Positions 6,550 to 9,626 of a stretch of 9,626 nucleotides of DNA are shown here, in pieces (positions within the stretch are counted from its first letter, which is position 1; each line of letters opens with the position of its first letter). The notes below the pieces were generated by a model that saw only the letters and a program-made list of their open reading frames with translations, searched no databases and had not been told where the DNA came from. The position numbers and the translations under genes are program-made. The stretch comes from Candidatus Aminicenantota bacterium (lineage in GTDB: Bacteria; Acidobacteriota; Aminicenantia; Aminicenantales; Aminicenantaceae). Where the stretch lies: assembly GCA_030633795.1 (NCBI GenBank), contig DAOWCB010000032.1, forward strand, positions 1 through 9,626, given 5' to 3'.

Positions 6550-6578
6550 AGTATAAAACATTGGGAAGATGTTAACAA
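6550..6578 (-). promoter_or_regulatory. Candidate promoter of queF and the permease
   Basis: On the minus strand, TTGTTA (plus positions 6573-6578) and TATACT (6550-6555) are spaced by 17 bp, matching consensus at 4 and 5 of 6. Transcription would begin near 6543, practically at the ATG of queF (6542), so the message would be leaderless or nearly so. The TTG of the -35 box is also the alternative upstream start codon, which argues against that start. Confidence 0.45.
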
Positions 6579-6631
6579 TCCTTGAACCTACCACTTAACA
6601 TGAATTAGTCATAAACATGAATATAGGCTTT

Positions 6632-6685
6632 GAAATCAGGGACATGTACCGATTTTCTGAAATCGGTAACGTGTCCCTTGATTTC
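6632..6685. repeat. Long near-perfect hairpin (REP-like) in the divergent intergenic region
   Basis: A 54-bp palindrome has a TCTG loop at 6656-6659. The inner stem is ACCGATTT (6648-6655) with AAATCGGT (6660-6667), the middle stem is GGGACATGT with ACGTGTCCC (one mismatch), and the outer stem is GAAATCA (6632-6638) with TGATTTC (6679-6685). Two single-base bulges on the right arm are the only other breaks. GCTT and AAGC (6627-6630, 6690-6693) may extend it. It lies between divergent gene starts, where no terminator is needed, and lacks an adjacent T run. It resembles the palindromic units moved by REP-associated tyrosine transposases, but only one copy is visible here. Confidence 0.8.
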
Positions 6686-6703
6686 CATGAAGCTGCACTT
6701 TTT

Positions 6704-6712
6704 TGTTATAAT
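6704..6712 (+). promoter_or_regulatory. Extended -10 promoter for the small Cys-rich protein / radical SAM operon
   Basis: The sequence TGTTATAAT contains a perfect TATAAT (6707-6712) preceded by the TGn of extended -10 promoters. No good -35 is seen at 16-18 bp upstream, which such promoters can do without. The start of transcription would be near 6719, giving a leader of about 109 nt before the ATG at 6828. The promoter lies just 19 bp beyond the 54-bp hairpin, so that the -35 region abuts it. Confidence 0.65.
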
Positions 6713-6827
6713 AGCTACTCAAAAAGAATGAGTTGGTTTGTCTTCCTTCCTCCTGTGAAGTAAAGAGCAAGAAAGCGAACCGGAATACATAAACCACCGG
6801 CAGAACAATTCATCGATGGAGCAAATC
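6713..6827 (+). other. Leader region upstream of the Cys-rich protein gene
   Basis: This is the stretch between the extended -10 box and the likely start codon. It holds a small possible stem, ACTCA with TGAGT near 6716-6732, and a later CCGG pair around 6781-6800. I could not match it to a known riboswitch, T-box or leader peptide. It contains a purine-rich GGAG at 6818-6821 that sets the start at 6828. Confidence 0.4.
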
Positions 6828-7031
6828 ATGAAAGAATGTCAAAAAAACAATAATCTCCAGAATTGCAACTGCACGTATGAACCGTGCAGTCGCAAAGGCA
6901 TCTGCTGCGAATGTCTTCAGTATCATTGGAGCATGAGACAGCTTCCGGCCTGCCTATTCCCCGATGATGTGGAAAGGACTTATGACCGGTCTTTGAGACG
7001 ATTCATCGAAATCTACCGAGATAAGGCGTAA
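6828..7031 (+). CDS. Small cysteine-rich protein (DUF6485-like)
   Basis: The 67-residue protein has eight cysteines: C4, C13, C15, C20, C26, C27, C29 and C42. The core reads CNCTYEPCSRKGICCECLQYH, followed by QLPACLFP and a charged helical tail (ERTYDRSLRRFIEIYRDK). I recognise this pattern as the conserved small-protein family DUF6485, whose function is not known to me. The cysteine spacing and absence of a signal peptide suggest a cytoplasmic zinc- or iron-sulfur-binding protein. Two in-frame ATGs exist; the one at 6828 has GGAG at 6-nt spacing (6818-6821), while that Shine-Dalgarno would overlap the ATG at 6816, so I chose 6828. The stop overlaps the next gene as TAATG, showing tight coupling to the radical SAM enzyme. 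Confidence 0.85.
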   Translation: MKECQKNNNLQNCNCTYEPCSRKGICCECLQYHWSMRQLPACLFPDDVERTYDRSLRRFIEIYRDKA

Positions 7032-7948
7032 TGCACATTTATGGCCCTGTCCCATCCAGACGCTTGGGCTATTCCCTGGGAGTCGACATCCTGCCTTTTA
7101 AAACATGTTCTTTGGATTGCATCTATTGTCAACTGGGCACCACCGAACGGAAAAAGGTCCAACGGAATAAATATTTTGACGTTGATGCGATACTAGGCCA
7201 AATAAAAATCTTAATCGTCTCGGGGCAGCATATCGATTACATCACATTTTCTGGCTCAGGAGAACCCACCCTTAATGTGTACATAGGGAAACTCATCCGG
7301 GAAATTAAAAAAACTACCCAAATTCCTGTCGCCGTCCTCACCAATAGCACCCTCCTTTCACAGAAAAGCGTACGGAACGCTTTGTCCGATGCAGACCTGG
7401 TCGTTCCCTCTTTAGATGCCGCAACACAAGAAATTTTTGACCGGATGAACCGACCTCATTCATCCCTAAAGATCCGACAGGTTATCGAAGGCTTGAAAAT
7501 ATTTCGCCAAGAATTCAGCGGAAAAATCTGGTTGGAGATTCTTCTTGTCAAAGGCGTAAATGATTCTCCAGCCCATATAAAAAAACTTAAAAAAGCCATA
7601 TCCAAAATAAATCCCGACAAGATCCAACTCAACACAGTTGTCCGCCCTCCCGCAGAAAAAGCTGCTCTCCCGTTGAGTCCCCAGGAATTGGAGAAAATTC
7701 GAGAATTTTTCGGCAAAAAGGCCGAGGTCGTTGCAGAATTCAATAAAATCCAACATGGGCCAATATCCCACGACATCAAAGACGCGATCCTGGCGATTGT
7801 GGCAAGAAGGCCTGTCACCCTTGCGGATATAAGCACATCTTTGGGAAAACACAAAAACGAATTGATCAAATATTGCGATATTCTCCTCAAGGAGGGCAAA
7901 ATCAAGCTGATCATCCACGAGGGCAAAAAATTTTATGAATTAATATGA
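7031..7948 (+). CDS. Radical SAM protein, COG0731 type, with C-terminal winged helix
   Basis: This 305-residue protein opens with YGPVPSRRLGYSLGVDILPFK, the hallmark start of the COG0731 group of Fe-S oxidoreductases (annotated as wyosine synthetase-like). The 4Fe-4S motif is CSLDCIYC (C26, C30, C33), the SAM-binding segment is FSGSGEPTLN (73-82), and VVPSLDAA and LVKGVND follow in the usual barrel positions. Residues from about 243 to the end look like a winged-helix domain (IVARRPVTLADISTSLGKHKNELIKYCDILLKEGKI). The wyosine label is a family resemblance to TYW1 and should not be read as function: bacteria generally do not make wyosine, and the substrate is unknown. It is coupled on both sides, by TAATG with the Cys-rich protein and by ATGA with the next gene. 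Confidence 0.9.
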   Translation: MHIYGPVPSRRLGYSLGVDILPFKTCSLDCIYCQLGTTERKKVQRNKYFDVDAILGQIKILIVSGQHIDYITFSGSGEPTLNVYIGKLIREIKKTTQIPVAVLTNSTLLSQKSVRNALSDADLVVPSLDAATQEIFDRMNRPHSSLKIRQVIEGLKIFRQEFSGKIWLEILLVKGVNDSPAHIKKLKKAISKINPDKIQLNTVVRPPAEKAALPLSPQELEKIREFFGKKAEVVAEFNKIQHGPISHDIKDAILAIVARRPVTLADISTSLGKHKNELIKYCDILLKEGKIKLIIHEGKKFYELI

Positions 7949-8457
7949 AAAGCATCAACGATTTAGATCTACAGGAGTTTCAAAAACTTCTGATCGACGC
8001 TGCAAAAAACTGGCTTGCCCACGATGGTCTTTGGTTTAGAGCCGTCGAGGAAAAATTCGGGATGGAAGCAGCCATGGAATTGGACAAAAAAACTTGGGAA
8101 AAGTTTACCGTGATCGAGGCCAAAAGAATTATGAAAAGGCTCAACATGCCGACGGGAGGAGGCATTCAGGCCCTCATTCAGGCCCTCAAATTCAGACTCT
8201 ATGCTTTTATCAATGTGCAAGAGATCCTGGAGGCGAGTGAAAACAGGTTTGTCTTCCGGATGAACCGTTGCCGTGTGCAAGAAGCAAGACAGAGGCAGGG
8301 ATTGCCGGACTTTCCATGCAAATCCGTCGGCATCGTGGAATACAGCGGTTTTGCAAGTACCATCGACCCCAGGATCCAAACGCGGTGCATTACGTGTCCG
8401 CCCGATCCTCATCCCTTGAATGTGTGGTGCGCCTGGGAATTTTTCATTCCAACGTAA
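7945..8457 (+). CDS. DUF6125-like cysteine-bearing protein
   Basis: The 170-residue protein has an N-terminal helical half with WLAHDGLWFRAVEEKFGMEAAMELDKKTWEKF (23-54) and a C-terminal half with five cysteines (C109, C125, C148, C151, C162), including RCITCPPDPHP. I recognise the layout as the DUF6125 family, which seems related to the L-2-amino-thiazoline-4-carboxylic acid hydrolase-like proteins; biochemical role unknown. No signal peptide or membrane segment is present. Its ATG overlaps the stop of the radical SAM gene (ATGA), so the two are translated together and probably act together. Codons for Ile-Gln-Ala-Leu are perfectly duplicated at 8164-8187 (residues 74-81). The family assignment is from memory of its motifs and is only moderately secure. 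Confidence 0.78.
   Translation: MKSINDLDLQEFQKLLIDAAKNWLAHDGLWFRAVEEKFGMEAAMELDKKTWEKFTVIEAKRIMKRLNMPTGGGIQALIQALKFRLYAFINVQEILEASENRFVFRMNRCRVQEARQRQGLPDFPCKSVGIVEYSGFASTIDPRIQTRCITCPPDPHPLNVWCAWEFFIPT
8164..8187 (+). repeat. Perfect 12-bp tandem duplication inside the DUF6125-like gene
   Basis: ATTCAGGCCCTC occurs twice back to back (8164-8175 and 8176-8187), coding IQAL-IQAL in frame. Perfect identity at all 12 bases, including third positions, suggests a recent slippage duplication or polymorphic site, although a two-copy repeat can also be chance. Confidence 0.8.
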
Positions 8458-8488
8458 AATATTGAACCGGATTCTGCAATAAAATCCT

Positions 8489-8500
8489 AAAGGAGTCATA
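8489..8500 (+). promoter_or_regulatory. Strong ribosome binding site of ilvE
   Basis: AAAGGAG followed by a short spacer places a canonical Shine-Dalgarno in front of the ATG at 8501. It fixes the start of the aminotransferase. The 43-bp gap from the previous stop shows no clear promoter or terminator, so read-through from the upstream operon is possible. Confidence 0.8.
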
Positions 8501-9466
8501 ATGTTTGATAATGCGCATTTCCCAAGAGCAAAGAAATTTTGGCACATGGGAGAATTCCACGATTGGACGGAATCCAACGTCCATGCCATGAGCCATGCTC
8601 TCCATTACGGGACCTCTGTTTTCGAGGGCATTCGGGCATATCAAACAGCTAATGGTCCGGCTATTTTCCGTCTGCCTGATCACATCGAACGATTTTTCTA
8701 TTCCGCTTCATTGTTGCGGATGAACATCCCCTATACCAAGCAAGAAATCACAGAAGCCATAAAACAGGTGGTTAAAGAAAATCAACTGGACTCGGCGTAC
8801 ATCCGGCCCCTCCTTTATTATTCCTACGGGAATTTGGGCCTTGTTCCCAAACATTCTCCTGTCGAACTCTTGATTGCCTCCTGGGAGTGGGGCGCTTACC
8901 TCGGAGATAAAGCCGAAAAAGGCATCCATGCCTACCTGCTTCCCTGGCGACGGATCCATTACACCCAGTTCGATATGAAGGCCAAACTCGGCGGATTGTA
9001 CATCCTGTCGACCATTTATGGTGTTTTGGCCCGGGAAAAAGGATATGACGAGGCGATATTCCTGAATCTCGAAGGGAATGTCGCAGAAGGCCCAGGCGAA
9101 AACATCCTGATCGTCAAAGATGGCGTGGTGAAAACCAATGATATGAGCGAATCGGTTCTGGAAGGAATAACCCGGACAAGCATCCTCAAAATCGCAGAGG
9201 ACATGGGTATTCCCACATCTATTGGCCCAATCACCAAGCAAGATTTTTTCATGGCGGATGAAGCCTTTTTCTCAGGGACAGCCGTGGAAATCGCACCGAT
9301 CACACGGGTCCTGGACGATTCCGAACAAGACGAATCTCCCAAAGAATACACGATCGGATCGGGGACACCCGGCGAAATCACCACCAAGATAATCAGGAAT
9401 TTCAAAAATATCGTTTCGGGCGAGAATAAAAACTACAAAACGTGGCTGACATACGTGAACGACTAA
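8501..9466 (+). CDS. ilvE: Branched-chain amino acid aminotransferase
   Basis: This cytoplasmic, PLP-dependent fold-type IV enzyme transfers the amino group between glutamate and the keto acids of leucine, isoleucine and valine, the last step of their synthesis and the first of their breakdown. The 321-residue protein shows the family signatures in order: ALHYGTSVFEGIRAY (33-47), RLPDHIERFFYSA (57-69), YIRPLLYYSYGNLG (100-113), the presumed Schiff-base lysine K162 in KAKLGGLYILS, GYDEAIFLN (181-189), EGPGENI (196-202) contacting the cofactor, and the phosphate-binding GITRTSIL region. An FFSGTAVEIAPI block precedes the tail. Length is slightly above the common 300-310. The start is set by a strong Shine-Dalgarno. 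D-amino acid aminotransferase and ADC lyase share the fold, but the GxRxY and EGxGENI motifs favour IlvE. Confidence 0.94.
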   Translation: MFDNAHFPRAKKFWHMGEFHDWTESNVHAMSHALHYGTSVFEGIRAYQTANGPAIFRLPDHIERFFYSASLLRMNIPYTKQEITEAIKQVVKENQLDSAYIRPLLYYSYGNLGLVPKHSPVELLIASWEWGAYLGDKAEKGIHAYLLPWRRIHYTQFDMKAKLGGLYILSTIYGVLAREKGYDEAIFLNLEGNVAEGPGENILIVKDGVVKTNDMSESVLEGITRTSILKIAEDMGIPTSIGPITKQDFFMADEAFFSGTAVEIAPITRVLDDSEQDESPKEYTIGSGTPGEITTKIIRNFKNIVSGENKNYKTWLTYVND

Positions 9467-9502
9467 GATTTCATTGTATCACATAATCCCTGCATGAAAT
9501 CT
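9466..9502. repeat. 9-bp perfect inverted repeat spanning the ilvE stop and the next start
   Basis: AGATTTCAT (9466-9474) is the exact reverse complement of ATGAAATCT (9494-9502), with 19 nt between. The right arm begins with the ATG proposed as start of the next gene. No T run follows, so it is not an intrinsic terminator. A stem here could hide the start codon. Confidence 0.55.
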
Positions 9503-9626
9503 CTCGGGGAAAAAGACGTGAGCGGGAAAGAGCAAGATAAAGGCACATACATTTTGCTCACCAAATTGGCTAAAACTCAAAAAATAAAACCGGGAAAGCT
9601 TCCAGAGGCCGATTATAAAAAGGGGA
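9494..9626 (+). CDS. Probable DUF123 / GIY-YIG-like nuclease domain protein, 3' truncated by window
   Basis: An open frame of 44 codons runs off the right edge without a stop. After a short variable start it reads GTYILLTKLAKTQKIKPGKLPEADYKKG, which matches the opening of the DUF123 family (GIY-YIG-like fold): GxYxLL, a strand break, then I-x-x-GKL and a Lys-Gly just before the expected Tyr-Ala-Tyr-Val-Gly motif that lies beyond the window. Members are small proteins of unsettled function, sometimes fused to other DNA-related domains. The start is unsure: the ATG at 9494 lacks a good Shine-Dalgarno, while the GTG at 9518 has GGGGA upstream. The gene begins 27 bp after ilvE and may belong to the same transcript. 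Confidence 0.55.
   Translation, partial: MKSLGEKDVSGKEQDKGTYILLTKLAKTQKIKPGKLPEADYKKG

Noticed and set aside
6543..6578. TTG at 6576-6578 as the start of queF, adding 12 residues
   Set aside because: No Shine-Dalgarno, the added residues match nothing typical of QueF, and the promoter boxes fall inside this stretch.
6632..6712. The long hairpin plus the downstream T run as an intrinsic terminator
   Set aside because: The T run (6699-6704) begins 13 nt after the stem, and both flanking genes point away from the region, so there is no incoming transcript to stop.
7456..7926. Two minus-strand open frames of about 150 codons opposite the radical SAM gene
   Set aside because: No recognisable motifs or ribosome sites, and the plus-strand frame carries intact radical SAM signatures throughout.
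6828..7948. A RiPP pair: Cys-rich precursor peptide plus radical SAM maturase
   Set aside because: The small protein is cysteine-rich along most of its length with a charged helical tail and no leader/core split, and the enzyme lacks a SPASM domain and a recognisable RRE. Kept only as a loose possibility in the module finding.

Overview
The window looks bacterial. It has Shine-Dalgarno sites, sigma70-like promoters, a queuosine (QueF) rather than archaeosine route, and tightly packed, often overlapping genes. A rotary ATPase of the V/A type together with two small conserved families of anaerobes (recognised as DUF6485-like and DUF6125-like) suggests an anaerobic or uncultured lineage. Candidatus Aminicenantes (Acidobacteriota-related) is my best guess, but it rests on recollection of family distribution and no marker gene here can confirm it.

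Left part (1-3398, minus strand): the start of a V/A-type ATPase operon, read from right to left. An unrecognised 278-residue repeat protein comes first, then the peripheral-stalk coiled-coil subunit (H/G), the large membrane subunit I, and the first 13 codons of the proteolipid subunit K, cut by the window edge. The first three genes are nearly touching. A 225-bp gap rich in inverted repeats separates I from K.

Middle (3399-6542): a 7-deazaguanine (preQ0/preQ1) locus. queC, queD and queE run rightward with overlapping ends, starting from a divergent promoter region that carries a 21-bp palindrome. Facing them on the minus strand are queF and a DMT-family (EamA) permease, probably co-transcribed. 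QueD, QueE and QueC convert 7,8-dihydroneopterin triphosphate to preQ0, and QueF reduces preQ0 to preQ1. The permease is a candidate transporter for this pathway. FolE, Tgt, QueA and QueG/QueH are not in the window.

Right part (6543-9626, plus strand): a divergent intergenic region carries a long, nearly perfect hairpin and a consensus extended -10 promoter. Three translationally coupled genes follow: an 8-cysteine small protein, a radical SAM enzyme of the COG0731 type with a C-terminal winged helix, and a cysteine-bearing DUF6125-like protein. Next come a branched-chain amino acid aminotransferase with a strong ribosome binding site and the beginning of a probable DUF123/GIY-YIG-like gene that runs off the window.

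No rRNA, tRNA, CRISPR array, transposase or phage gene was seen.
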